The notes under the pieces are model-generated. The model did no database searches, was not told the origin of the DNA, and saw only the letters and a list, made by a program, of their open reading frames with translations. Below, one piece after another: positions 37,011-45,173 of a stretch of 64,000 nt of DNA. The position numbers were made by a program, and so were the translations under genes. This stretch comes from Sulfuricurvum sp. (GTDB taxonomy: Bacteria; Campylobacterota; Campylobacteria; Campylobacterales; Sulfurimonadaceae), in the NCBI GenBank assembly GCA_030693335.1, contig JAUYAU010000007.1:57385-121384 (forward strand), written 5' to 3'. Within the stretch, counting starts at the first letter, position 1. Each line of letters starts with the position of its first letter.

Positions 37011-37157
37011 AGATTTTATACCCCATGATTCTGATCCCCATTAATAACATCATCTTATTAAGTCCTATATTAGGGTGTTTTAAGAGGTATAAAATATTGT
37101 TTTCCCACTTTTTTCCCACTTTATAATGGCGTAGGATAGTTCAAATGGGTTCATAAT
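37011..37157. repeat. Imperfect direct repeat, left copy
   Basis: This stretch matches the one at 41790-41933 in the same orientation. It begins with AGATTTTATACCCC (right copy AGATTTATACCCC), and 88 bases later carries GTTTTCCCACTTTTTTCCCA... through GTTCAAATGGGTTC (right copy GTTTTTCCCACTTTTTTTCC... through GTTCAAATGAGTTC). The two blocks have nearly the same spacing in both copies (88 and 85 bases). On the minus strand both can be read as ending ...IKWxKSGK then stop, which hints at the remains of a coding end. The 264-base gap here (36964-37227) holds no gene. Confidence 0.65.
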
Positions 37158-37227
37158 CCATAATTTTCAATACATTGTTTAACCGTATTATACTCATAAA
37201 CTATTTTACTATTTTTTGTTAATCGTA

Positions 37228-37461
37228 TTAATATCGGCATACCTCTTCTACAAAGTATCTGTTGTTTAGTTCTTGAATATAACTTTCGATTTCGACTACC
37301 GCATGTCCATAATCATTATTGGCAAGTCGATTGAGAATGTTTTGAACATCATTGTCTATGGGTAAAGTTGATAATTTAGCCACTTGCAATTCGATGATCT
37401 CTTCATCTTCGATAGCAATACTAGTTTTTATGAGCTCAAGTCGTTTTAAAATTTGTTGCAT
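37228..37461 (-). CDS. Small helical protein of unknown function
   Basis: A 77-residue protein, almost entirely helical and acidic in the middle (IKTSIAIEDEEIIELQVAKL). It has no cysteines until C75 and no known motif. It is the last gene of the SIR2 operon, 18 bases after the Sel1 gene. The ribosome site is weak, so it may depend on coupling or be expressed at low level. It could be a small regulator or immunity factor; there is no direct evidence. Confidence 0.6.
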   Translation of the reverse strand: MQQILKRLELIKTSIAIEDEEIIELQVAKLSTLPIDNDVQNILNRLANNDYGHAVVEIESYIQELNNRYFVEEVCRY

Positions 37462-37479
37462 ATTATTTACTGAAATTTA

Positions 37480-38733
37480 TCAATGCCCTTCTTGCTCTAA
37501 ATCTTTATAGTAATCCACTGCTTCTTCATTGCCTAAGTCAATTGCTTTTTTGAAAAATATTTTTGCTTTTTTTAAGTCTTCCCCTGACACATTTTCATCA
37601 TCATAAAATAAAAGAGCTAAATTACAACAAGCTTCACTATCACCCAACTCGCAAGCTTTTTCATAATATTTTTTAGCTCTTTCAATATCAGGCTCTATCC
37701 CTTCTCCACTACAATAAATAACACCTAGGTTGTAATAAGCTTCTACATTACCATAATTTGCGGCTTCAATAAGATAACTGATGGCTTTTTCGTAGTCCTT
37801 TTCAACCCCATACCCAGTGTAATAATCACACCCTAATTTATAAGCAATTGCCGAAGGAGTATTGTTATCATTGATATTTCTATTAGCCCACTCTATAATA
37901 CCTTCAATATTTTCAACAGACTCTTTTGCTGAAATATTGCCATTTTTGTATGCTTGTTTGTACCAATATAATGATTCTTCTAATTTAGCTTTTATTCCAG
38001 GCATCAAATCAATGTCAATGTCATTGTTGCGTCTATACTGAGATTTTAATTCACTAATATTGTCATAGATAATTTTGGCTAGATTTGCTTGTGAATCAGC
38101 ATCATCTCTCTTCGCTGCGAGCCTTGTCCAATATTCAGCATCTGAAGAATTAGACATAATAGATACTTGAGATAAAAATATTTGACAATTCAAATTACCA
38201 TTTCTACCTCCGCCAACTATGCGTTCAATATCATTCGGATTATTCTCAATTATTAAAGAAATATCATTTAAACTAATTTGTGTTTCTTTTAATATTGTGG
38301 TTTTAACACTATCTTTTAGTATCTTTTTGTATCTTCCAATTTCCCATATTTGCATAATTCGATCAATTATTTTAATCCTTAATTGAATCATCATATTTTG
38401 ATCAGGATATAGTGCCATAGTAATTCCATGAAGAAATTGCTGTGGCCCTTCTACTCCATCAACTTCTTCAAATGAATGTTGCATAGCACTTGCATAATCT
38501 TCTTCATCAAATCCACTATGACTTACAAAGTTTATAGCTTGTGCATTCCCTTTACTGGCGGCATCCAATTCTTCAAGAATAAATTGAATTGCAATTTCTT
38601 CTGATCCAATTTTTTCATTTAAAACATTAGCAAACTGTAATGCAGTATTATCTATACCGAGCTTCTCTATTAATACCTTGACCTGATTAGGCGCTTCTTC
38701 TTCTTTTTTCAAAAATGTATCAAAAAATCCCAT
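37480..38733 (-). CDS. Sel1/TPR repeat protein of the SIR2 operon
   Basis: A 417-residue acidic protein. Residues about 1-245 are helical with no recognised domain; residues about 245-410 contain four Sel1-type repeats (for example YKLGCDYYTGYGVEKDYEKA, then YYNLGVIYCSGEGIEPDIER). Such repeats bind proteins or peptides and could act as the sensor of a phage component. I start at the ATG at 38733, whose GGAGG site lies 5 bases upstream; an in-frame ATG four codons earlier sits on the ribosome site itself. It follows the LRR gene with almost no gap. Confidence 0.75.
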   Translation of the reverse strand: MGFFDTFLKKEEEAPNQVKVLIEKLGIDNTALQFANVLNEKIGSEEIAIQFILEELDAASKGNAQAINFVSHSGFDEEDYASAMQHSFEEVDGVEGPQQFLHGITMALYPDQNMMIQLRIKIIDRIMQIWEIGRYKKILKDSVKTTILKETQISLNDISLIIENNPNDIERIVGGGRNGNLNCQIFLSQVSIMSNSSDAEYWTRLAAKRDDADSQANLAKIIYDNISELKSQYRRNNDIDIDLMPGIKAKLEESLYWYKQAYKNGNISAKESVENIEGIIEWANRNINDNNTPSAIAYKLGCDYYTGYGVEKDYEKAISYLIEAANYGNVEAYYNLGVIYCSGEGIEPDIERAKKYYEKACELGDSEACCNLALLFYDDENVSGEDLKKAKIFFKKAIDLGNEEAVDYYKDLEQEGH

Positions 38734-38747
38734 TTTATCCTCCATAT

Positions 38748-39182
38748 TTATATTCTAATTACGCAACCTTGTTGTTTTAAATATTCAAGCCACTCTTTCT
38801 GCTCCACTGTAAGTTGTAAATTTTTGTTATTTTTAAAACTTAAATATTGTAGCTTTTTCAAGTTAACAATTTGATTTGGCAATAAACGAAGTTGATTTAA
38901 ATTCAAGTCCAGTTTTTCGAGATTTATTAAGTTGTCAATTTCATTTGGTAATGTTTCTAAATTATAATATCTTTTATTTAAAGCCTGATCAAATCCTAAT
39001 TTAGTATCCTGTATCATATTTTCTTCTGCCCATACCCAAATCCGCTTCATCCAACTATCATCATCAATGGATAATTCACCTTTCTGAGCGAGTATTTTGT
39101 TTACGGTTAGCATCAGATTTTTGGTCTTTGATAAGGCAGCTACGGTGTTTTGTTTTACAATAGGTAAATATTTATGACTCAT
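38748..39182 (-). CDS. Leucine-rich repeat protein of the SIR2 operon
   Basis: A 144-residue cytoplasmic protein. The N-terminal 70 residues are helical, with tryptophans in DDSWMKRIWVWAEEN. About three leucine-rich repeats follow (residues 73-137), with the LEKLDLNLNQLRLLPNQI register. There is no signal peptide. It overlaps the 134-residue gene upstream by 11 bases. LRRs usually recognise ligands, so a sensor or adaptor role is plausible. Confidence 0.75.
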   Translation of the reverse strand: MSHKYLPIVKQNTVAALSKTKNLMLTVNKILAQKGELSIDDDSWMKRIWVWAEENMIQDTKLGFDQALNKRYYNLETLPNEIDNLINLEKLDLNLNQLRLLPNQIVNLKKLQYLSFKNNKNLQLTVEQKEWLEYLKQQGCVIRI

Positions 39183-39576
39183 AAGACAATCCTTTATTTT
39201 TTAGAAAAGGCTGATAATAAAAACTATCTTCTATTTTGATTTGTTTTAAAAGAAATGCTTCTGCATATTTGTTGTATAGATTAACCATACCCGTGAATTT
39301 ATCACTACCGGCTTTATCTAAAAGTTGAATTTCATTCCACGACAAATTGTTTATATGCCCAATATAAATATTTCTTTTCATTAATTTTCTATTTTTGACT
39401 TCTACCTGTTCATCAACAAGTAAAGAAGCTATTTTTTTGTAAAGTTGATCTTCATACGGAAAATATATATAAATGTAAATACCAGTATTTTTATCAAAGA
39501 ATTCATTCGTACCATCGTATTGTTGTAGTTTTCCTATGATAGTGTTAATATGGCTGTGAGGATCTATCGGCTTCAT
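39172..39576 (-). CDS. Unknown protein of the SIR2 operon
   Basis: A 134-residue protein with mixed strands and helices: an aromatic strand GIYIYIYFPYE at about 32-42, and a central MKRNIYIGHINNLSWNEIQL. No known family. It is 11 bases after the SIR2-like gene and overlaps the LRR gene, so it is translated from the same message. Function is unknown. Confidence 0.68.
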   Translation of the reverse strand: MKPIDPHSHINTIIGKLQQYDGTNEFFDKNTGIYIYIYFPYEDQLYKKIASLLVDEQVEVKNRKLMKRNIYIGHINNLSWNEIQLLDKAGSDKFTGMVNLYNKYAEAFLLKQIKIEDSFYYQPFLKNKGLSYES

Positions 39577-39587
39577 TTAAAAGCTTC

Positions 39588-40436
39588 CTATCCTATTTTC
39601 GATGCTAAATATTCAATGATTGCATCATAAGCTTCCGAATAGTTTTTATACTGATGGGAATGACCAATATAAAAAGGGTTGACTTCAACTTTATAGGCAT
39701 CAAGCATGGACTTTTTAGGATTATAGGGAGTATTAATACTATCCCTTGCCTTCTCATCCAATTTATCTATATCAATTATATCAATATAAACAAAACTCGT
39801 TCGTTTGATTTTCCCCTCTAAAATTTTCCTATTTCGATATGCTAAAAGCCACCACAAATCTATCTCATTAAAATCCAATCCCAAACCTAAAATATATAAA
39901 TCATCTTCCAAAAACTTATCCACCCAAAATTCGTTTGGCGCTTTGAGTGATGTTTTTTTTATTTTAAGATATCCCTGCATTTTTCCGATGCTTCTCATAT
40001 AATGATCATAGCCTAACATAATGCTATTTGGTGCGTTCAATTCACCATGAATATGCCAAACCTTTTTATTATTTGCATACTGAAAACGTCTCAAACTATA
40101 TCCTATTTCACCATTTTTTTGTTGTTGATTTGGAGTAAACCCGTAATCATAGTTTGTGGTGAAAATATTGCTAAAAGGTAGATTCAATATTTTTTTGTGA
40201 TAAAAATTTTGTCTTGTATCGCTCAGTTGTTCGACAATTTTTATTCGTAAGGTATCTTCATCTTTCCCACTATGAAGAGCTTTAGTGTATAGCTCTTCAT
40301 ATACATGCAAATTGGATTTTCCTTCCATATTTAAGTTTTTATCAAATTGGATGGAGACCTGTTGAAGTAGTTTTTCCCAGTTTTTGCTTTCATCATTCAG
40401 CAGATTGATTCCATTTCCAATTAGTAAATTTGCCAT
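39588..40436 (-). CDS. SIR2-like (NADase-type) protein
   Basis: A 282-residue protein with the core SIR2 motifs in order: GNGIN (7-11) for nucleotide binding, FTTNYD (92-97), the catalytic-histidine region WHIHG (127-131) and LGLGLDFNE (183-191). The zinc-binding cysteines of deacetylase sirtuins are absent, as in the SIR2 domains of defence systems (Thoeris ThsA, DSR, SIR2-HerA, Sir2-Argonaute) that destroy NAD+ on infection. No HerA or Argonaute gene is nearby; instead it is followed by unknown, LRR and Sel1 proteins. NADase activity is inferred. Confidence 0.82.
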   Translation of the reverse strand: MANLLIGNGINLLNDESKNWEKLLQQVSIQFDKNLNMEGKSNLHVYEELYTKALHSGKDEDTLRIKIVEQLSDTRQNFYHKKILNLPFSNIFTTNYDYGFTPNQQQKNGEIGYSLRRFQYANNKKVWHIHGELNAPNSIMLGYDHYMRSIGKMQGYLKIKKTSLKAPNEFWVDKFLEDDLYILGLGLDFNEIDLWWLLAYRNRKILEGKIKRTSFVYIDIIDIDKLDEKARDSINTPYNPKKSMLDAYKVEVNPFYIGHSHQYKNYSEAYDAIIEYLASKIG

Positions 40437-40440
40437 TTCA

Positions 40441-40635
40441 TCATTCTAATGTATTTATTTTTTCTTCTAATTTACTCTTGAATTCTTTATAAACTTGTGC
40501 TTTAATAGATTTATGAATACATAATTCACACTCTTCTCCATAAATATTCAGCAAGTTGAGAGCTTCGCCTAAGTCCTTTATGGATTCTCTTCCTGTTCCG
40601 TATTTATCGATTAATTTTTTTTCAATGTCACTCAT
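40441..40635 (-). CDS. Small helical protein upstream of the SIR2-like gene
   Basis: A 64-residue protein, helical, with one CxxC (CELC, residues 36-39) and a C-terminal coiled-coil-like KEFKSKLEEKINTLE. It has an AAAGGA site and ends 4 bases before the SIR2-like gene, so it is the first gene of the operon. It might be a regulator or inhibitor of the SIR2 protein; no family is recognised. Confidence 0.65.
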   Translation of the reverse strand: MSDIEKKLIDKYGTGRESIKDLGEALNLLNIYGEECELCIHKSIKAQVYKEFKSKLEEKINTLE

Positions 40636-40756
40636 TTTTATTATCCTTTATTTGTTAGCTCGTTACTTTTTCACACACCCTATCAAAACCCGTTTCATTT
40701 AATCGTTTGATACACCGCTTTTTTTAAAGTTGATTTGCTATAATTCTTTTACTTAC

Positions 40757-40782
40757 GGTGAGCCTCTGCACGCACGCTTACC
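40757..40782 (-). ncRNA. GC-rich hairpin at the end of the Abi gene, possible structured RNA
   Basis: On the minus strand GGTAAGC (including the Abi stop codon) and GCTCACC pair, with one mismatch, around a 12-base GC-rich loop (GTGCGTGCAGAG). It stands out in very AT-rich DNA. There is no U-tract, so a simple terminator is unlikely. Abi_2 (AbiF) genes are known to have a conserved structured RNA nearby, the abiF RNA motif, and this could be part of one; I cannot confirm the match. Confidence 0.35.
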
Positions 40783-41755
40783 TTGTTCTGATAAATCCTA
40801 AGACAAAATCTTCCAGTTTACTTCCTAATCCGACCAAATTATTCGATACAAATAGATTGATCAAATCGTCGACCGTTTTAAATCCATCCGCACTTCCAAT
40901 CAACACATGAAGCGAATAATAGACATCCAGTATTTTATGCTCATAAATCGTTTTTCTAAATGCAGTGTGTGTGCCAAACGCTTTTAGTCCTCTAAAATTT
41001 CGGTTGAAAATCCTGCCGTTATGAGCACATCGATTGCGAAGTTCTTTAAGTCTTAACAAGTAATTTAAAAATAGTTCATGGCTGTAAAATCCGAATCTTT
41101 TCCCCAACAGTTTCAAAATGTCATGACCATCGATTTGTAGCTTCGAGATGATATTTATCAACGTCCCAAGGGTCGCATTCTCAACGAAATAGTGAAATGG
41201 TGGGTAGTTGATGTTTTTATTGGTATTGACGGCTACCATCGGCTCATTTTGGATATAGTCAGCAAAGTTTGATTGAAAATTATAGGTGTTGAGATAATAA
41301 TCTCGATAATGGAGATAAATTTCTTTTTTCTTTTTCGGATTAGGTGGTTGCACTTCCCAATCCTGTACCGATTCGAGAGGTAGAGCAAAAGGCTCCTTGT
41401 AATTTTTAGCAAGGAGATAACAAAACGGATTGTCGGTGATGGCATAAACGATTTCGATGAGATACGCTTTCATCCTGATTTCAATTGTGGAAGTCATAGA
41501 AAACAGTTTAGATGACAGCCTCTTGTCAAAATCGTGGATTGCAATGATGTCGTCAATCGAATAATCTAAGAGATTGTTTCGAAACGCTTTAGCATAGCCT
41601 TTAAATCGGAAGATTCCAATATTTAAAACTGTTTCTTCAATACTCGTATCACTGTGAGTTGACGTCTTTTTCAAACCATCGTCATAAAGGGATTGGAGAT
41701 AGGAGGCAACATCAAGTCGTTTATAGTCATATTTCAAAGTTGCCCTTTTATCCAT
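40778..41755 (-). CDS. Abi_2 (AbiD/AbiF) family abortive infection protein, HEPN-type
   Basis: A 325-residue protein of the Abi_2 family. The HEPN ribonuclease motif Rx4H is in ELRNRCAHNGRIFNR (R240, H245). The N-terminal region has the FRFKGYAKAFR and TSTIEIRMKAYLIE segments typical of AbiD/AbiF. These proteins stop phage growth by cutting RNA and killing or arresting the cell. It lies first in the accessory cargo, 142 bases upstream of the SIR2 operon, and may be a separate system. Confidence 0.85.
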   Translation of the reverse strand: MDKRATLKYDYKRLDVASYLQSLYDDGLKKTSTHSDTSIEETVLNIGIFRFKGYAKAFRNNLLDYSIDDIIAIHDFDKRLSSKLFSMTSTIEIRMKAYLIEIVYAITDNPFCYLLAKNYKEPFALPLESVQDWEVQPPNPKKKKEIYLHYRDYYLNTYNFQSNFADYIQNEPMVAVNTNKNINYPPFHYFVENATLGTLINIISKLQIDGHDILKLLGKRFGFYSHELFLNYLLRLKELRNRCAHNGRIFNRNFRGLKAFGTHTAFRKTIYEHKILDVYYSLHVLIGSADGFKTVDDLINLFVSNNLVGLGSKLEDFVLGFIRTR

Positions 41756-41789
41756 TTAGGCGATATTTTAACCTAAACCCCTAAAAGTA

Positions 41790-41933
41790 AGATTTATACC
41801 CCTTGTAATCAAATACCCATCCACCAATTCTTGATTGATAAATATATGAATGATTATTATCAGGACTTTTTTTAGTTTTTCCCACTTTTTTTCCACTTTA
41901 TATGGGTCAAAACAGGTTCAAATGAGTTCGAAA
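41790..41933. repeat. Imperfect direct repeat, right copy
   Basis: Right partner of the repeat at 37011-37157, same orientation, about 4.8 kb apart. It lies between queE and the Abi start, in a 255-base spacer (41756-42010) with no gene. The best-conserved part is 41875-41933 (GTTTTTCCCAC... to GTTCAAATGAGTTCG). Together the copies bound the Abi plus SIR2 cargo. Confidence 0.65.
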
Positions 41934-41964
41934 CGATGCATTTTTAAAATTTTAAAAGCCTTAC

Positions 41965-41987
41965 AAATGCCTATTTTATGGGCATTT
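41965..41987 (-). terminator. Hairpin downstream of queE
   Basis: AAATGCC and GGCATTT form a perfect 7-bp stem with a 9-base loop, about 24 bases past the queE stop. The T-rich run follows only after TGTAAGGC, so efficiency is uncertain. Confidence 0.4.
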
Positions 41988-42010
41988 ATCCTAGTTTAGG
42001 TATTGATAAA

Positions 42011-42769
42011 TTACACGCCTTTGTTTTGATCCCAAATACGGATATGCAAACGATCGCTATAGATAAAACCGCGACGTTTACAAAATTCGATAACTGCTTC
42101 ACAATTTGCTTCAATATGTGATTTATCCCCACCCAATGGCATACAGTACACAGACGTATTGGGATATTTGGCAATAATTTCATCAATCTCAGATTCGATA
42201 TGACTGACCAAAGAGGGTTCATCGACGGTAAATTTAAAAAAACTTCCCTTCGTATTGGCAATTATCCAATCCAATACCTCAAATTTAACCCGCTTATCAT
42301 ACGGTTCACCGCTGTTTGAGAGCTTGACCGAGAGAGCATAAACGGCTTCTTTGTAAAAAGGGTACCGAATAAAATCAGGAGTGATCGTTGCATTGGTCTC
42401 AAACGTAACGCGATGCCCTTGACCAATCAGATATTCGATAAATTCGACAAAAACAGGTTCATTGGCATAAATCAACGGTTCTCCGCCTGTGAGTACTACG
42501 TCAACATGCGGAGGAAGGCGGTAGGAATTCATAATCCAAATAAGCGTTTGAAGTTCTTCAACCTCTTGCCACAACTCACCGAAGGCTTTACGATCAACGG
42601 CGTATGCCGTATCACATCCGATAACGTCCGTTCCATTGGGAGCTTTTTCATGGCATCCAAATCCAGCGCAGGTAAGATTACATCCCCCAAATCGGAAAAA
42701 CAGTGAGGGAACACCTGTATATTTCCCCTCACCTTGGATCGAGTAAAAATGTTCAACAAGATGCAGCAT
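42011..42769 (-). CDS. queE: 7-carboxy-7-deazaguanine synthase
   Basis: Radical SAM enzyme that makes 7-carboxy-7-deazaguanine from the QueD product, for queuosine. The start HFYSIQGEGKYTGVPSLFFR with FGGCNLTC is diagnostic. Cysteines C30, C34, C39 and C52 are in the cluster region, a spacing that differs from the classical CX3CX2C, as in other non-canonical QueE proteins. The 252-residue protein ends with a QueE-type DRLHIRIWDQNKGV. It overlaps moaA by one base. Confidence 0.92.
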   Translation of the reverse strand: MLHLVEHFYSIQGEGKYTGVPSLFFRFGGCNLTCAGFGCHEKAPNGTDVIGCDTAYAVDRKAFGELWQEVEELQTLIWIMNSYRLPPHVDVVLTGGEPLIYANEPVFVEFIEYLIGQGHRVTFETNATITPDFIRYPFYKEAVYALSVKLSNSGEPYDKRVKFEVLDWIIANTKGSFFKFTVDEPSLVSHIESEIDEIIAKYPNTSVYCMPLGGDKSHIEANCEAVIEFCKRRGFIYSDRLHIRIWDQNKGV

Positions 42770-43734
42770 TATCCACCTGTCTCATAAAAAGCACGCTTTG
42801 AAAGTTCGCCATCAGGGTCACTCCAGCGGTTTTTCTCAGGTTTGGTGCGGATTACTTCTTTGAGCACTAATGCGGCTTCTTTGATATCACCGCGTCGTAC
42901 TGCATCACGAATACTCATCGCTTCGTCAAAATACAAACATGGAATTAAATTACCTTCTGCGGTAAGACGGATACGATTACACTTTGCACAAAAATCATCT
43001 TTATGCGGTTCAATGATACCAAATTCATACCCATCATCGAGTTTATAATAGTGGGATGGGGAATGTCCGTCAAAACCTTCATCCACATAGCTATAGCGGC
43101 TTCCAATCGTTTCCAAAAGTTCTGCACTTTGCATCCCTTTGATGTCCACTTCGGCATGAACGTTTTCCATGTATTCAATAAAACGTACTGTCATTTTGCG
43201 CTCTTTGCAAAACTCCAATATGTCTAAAATCTCATTATCATTCATCCCCTTCATGGGAACCATATTGATTTTGACTTTAAACCCTACACGAAGTGCTTCT
43301 TCTACACCTTCAAGCACTTGCTTCAAAACATCTTTTTTGGCAATCTTTTCGGCTACATCAGGAATGAGAGAATCGATGGAAACATTCAGACGGCGCAAAC
43401 CTGCATCATAAAGTTTTTGTGCAGCGCCTTTGAGCAAATAGGCGTTCGTTGTCATCGCCAAATCAATATCACTCTTATAATCATGAATCATTTTGATAAA
43501 GCAGTCAAGGTCTTCACGCAACAGTGGCTCACCGCCGGTAATACGAATTTTTTTAACACCTTCGTCAATGGATACTTTTATAAATTCAAATAATTCTTCA
43601 AAAGTGAGCAAATTTTCTTTTGGAACCCATGAAAAAGGTTTTTCGGGCATGCAGTACTGACATCTAAAATTACAGCGTTCGGTTACCGAAACGCGTAAAT
43701 AATCAACCGTTCTGCCATAACTATCTTTTAGCAC
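42769..43734 (-). CDS. moaA: GTP 3',8-cyclase
   Basis: First step of molybdenum cofactor synthesis. The protein has the N-terminal CX3CX2C ([12 protein letters not shown]) and the C-terminal CX2CX13C (CAKCNRIRL... C) [4Fe-4S] sites, and ends in GG, as needed for MoaA activity. I place the start at the GTG at 43734 (321 residues), with AAAGGA just upstream; a GTG seven codons earlier is less likely. Its pair moeA lies at 34.7 kb. Confidence 0.94.
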   Translation of the reverse strand: MLKDSYGRTVDYLRVSVTERCNFRCQYCMPEKPFSWVPKENLLTFEELFEFIKVSIDEGVKKIRITGGEPLLREDLDCFIKMIHDYKSDIDLAMTTNAYLLKGAAQKLYDAGLRRLNVSIDSLIPDVAEKIAKKDVLKQVLEGVEEALRVGFKVKINMVPMKGMNDNEILDILEFCKERKMTVRFIEYMENVHAEVDIKGMQSAELLETIGSRYSYVDEGFDGHSPSHYYKLDDGYEFGIIEPHKDDFCAKCNRIRLTAEGNLIPCLYFDEAMSIRDAVRRGDIKEAALVLKEVIRTKPEKNRWSDPDGELSKRAFYETGG

Positions 43735-43894
43735 ATTCGTCCTTTTAAATTTCACCCAAAGAGTATCACAACTACCTCAAAATCGTATTATAAATAAAAG
43801 ATAGTTTAAAAGGGTTGAAGTGTTTTATTATAGAAAAATCACGAGAAAAAATTGAATTACGGGGAGAATGACCCCAAAGGATCATTAAAAAGTA

Positions 43895-44296
43895 TTACCA
43901 ACCGCGAACGACACCGTGACACGCCGTACAGGCATTTACAAGCTCAGAATACGATTGACTTGCTTTTGAAAATTGTTTCTTTTCAACAGCTTTCAATAAA
44001 TTGGTTGAAGCAGTATTAATGCGTTTTGATGCATTTAGCGCCACATTGCTCAAATGTTGTTTCTCTCTTGGAAGAAACCTTTTAGTTTCATCCATATTAT
44101 TAAAAAGGGCATTTGCAGCATGAATTGCATCAACCCCCTCCTTGATCAATACAGGATTGTTGTATAAGAATCCCTTTTGCACATTACTCAATCCATTTTC
44201 CATATCACGCATTGTTTCAAGCAAGGTAGTAGTATTTGCCATAGCAACACTACTCAATACGCACATCAGCGCTAATTTTGTCCATACTTTCATCAT
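43895..44296 (-). CDS. Small monoheme cytochrome c-like protein
   Basis: A 133-residue exported protein with an N-terminal signal (KLALMCVLSSVAMA, cut near residue 20), a helical body and a C-terminal CTACHG heme-binding motif. The single heme close to the C-terminus and the four-helix-like body resemble class II cytochromes c. It begins right after the cytochrome c1 gene stop (ATG at 44296; a second ATG follows directly), so it may be an accessory electron carrier of the bc1 complex. Confidence 0.78.
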   Translation of the reverse strand: MMKVWTKLALMCVLSSVAMANTTTLLETMRDMENGLSNVQKGFLYNNPVLIKEGVDAIHAANALFNNMDETKRFLPREKQHLSNVALNASKRINTASTNLLKAVEKKQFSKASQSYSELVNACTACHGVVRGW

Positions 44297-44297
44297 T

Positions 44298-45173
44298 TTA
44301 ATGAACTTCCGACCAAATTTTACGTTTCCACAAATAAGCAAGGATTGCAAATACAAAAGTATAAAGCATTACCCAAAGACCAACTCTTTCACGTTCGGCT
44401 TTTTTCGAATCCCCCGTTTCTTCCATGTAAGCGATTACTTCTTCTTGAGCTTTTTCACTCAATCCTACGCGTGGCATGGATGTTCCTGCCAATAACAATT
44501 GAGGATCATTAATAAAGCCGTGCAAGTAGTGCTCTTGGCGACTTTTGATATATTGAGACAAGTCCGGTGGAGTTGCGCCCATATATGCTTTGACAGCATC
44601 TTTTGGCGTTGTCGCTTCAGACTTCGCATAGCTCATCGAGTGACAACGTCCACATGCAGCATCGTACGTTGCTTTATGGGTATCTTTTCCAACTACTTTT
44701 GGTGTAACTGACTGAAGATACGCCACAACGTCCATAATCTCTTGACCAGACATCCAATTATAAGAAGGCATTGGGAATGCTTTTGCTCCCCCTGCTGGAT
44801 ATTTATGGCTAAGGTGCATGGCGCTAACCGGATCAAAAATAAAGTTTGCCAAATAGTTTTTGTCATAAATACGACCTGCACTGCTCAAATCAGGCGGAAC
44901 AACACCATAAGCTGCTGCTGCATCCGTATCAAGCATTGTTTTCGCATGACCTGCCGATTCTAAAGAATGACATGCAATACAGTTGGCTTCTACTAGGACT
45001 TTACCGTTATCAACATTTCCTGCAAGAGAGGTATCAACATTTTTCAAATCTTTAAATTGGAAATCTGCCGCTTTTACCTCAGGGTGCATAATGTGATGCG
45101 CATACGGTTCAATCCCATAATAGGTAATACCTACGAGAGCCGCAATAATTGCTAATATTTTCAACTCTTTCAT
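44298..45173 (-). CDS. petC: Ubiquinol-cytochrome c reductase, diheme cytochrome c subunit
   Basis: A 291-residue membrane-anchored cytochrome with two CxxCH sites (CIACH near residue 64 and CGRCH near 174), so it is the diheme type found in Campylobacterota instead of classical c1. Membrane helices lie at the N-terminus (about 5-24) and the C-terminus (about 264-286). Possible methionine ligands are seen in AFPMPSY and GTSMPRVG. It overlaps cytochrome b by one base. Confidence 0.9.
   Translation of the reverse strand: MKELKILAIIAALVGITYYGIEPYAHHIMHPEVKAADFQFKDLKNVDTSLAGNVDNGKVLVEANCIACHSLESAGHAKTMLDTDAAAAYGVVPPDLSSAGRIYDKNYLANFIFDPVSAMHLSHKYPAGGAKAFPMPSYNWMSGQEIMDVVAYLQSVTPKVVGKDTHKATYDAACGRCHSMSYAKSEATTPKDAVKAYMGATPPDLSQYIKSRQEHYLHGFINDPQLLLAGTSMPRVGLSEKAQEEVIAYMEETGDSKKAERERVGLWVMLYTFVFAILAYLWKRKIWSEVH

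Noticed and set aside
36964..42010. Possible CRISPR array or transposon ends in the accessory region
   Set aside because: The only repeats are two long imperfect copies; there are no short regularly spaced repeats, no transposase and no terminal inverted repeats.
43861..43875. GGGG/CCCC hairpin after the cytochrome gene
   Set aside because: The stem is only four pairs and the T-run begins nine bases later, so it is not convincing as a terminator.
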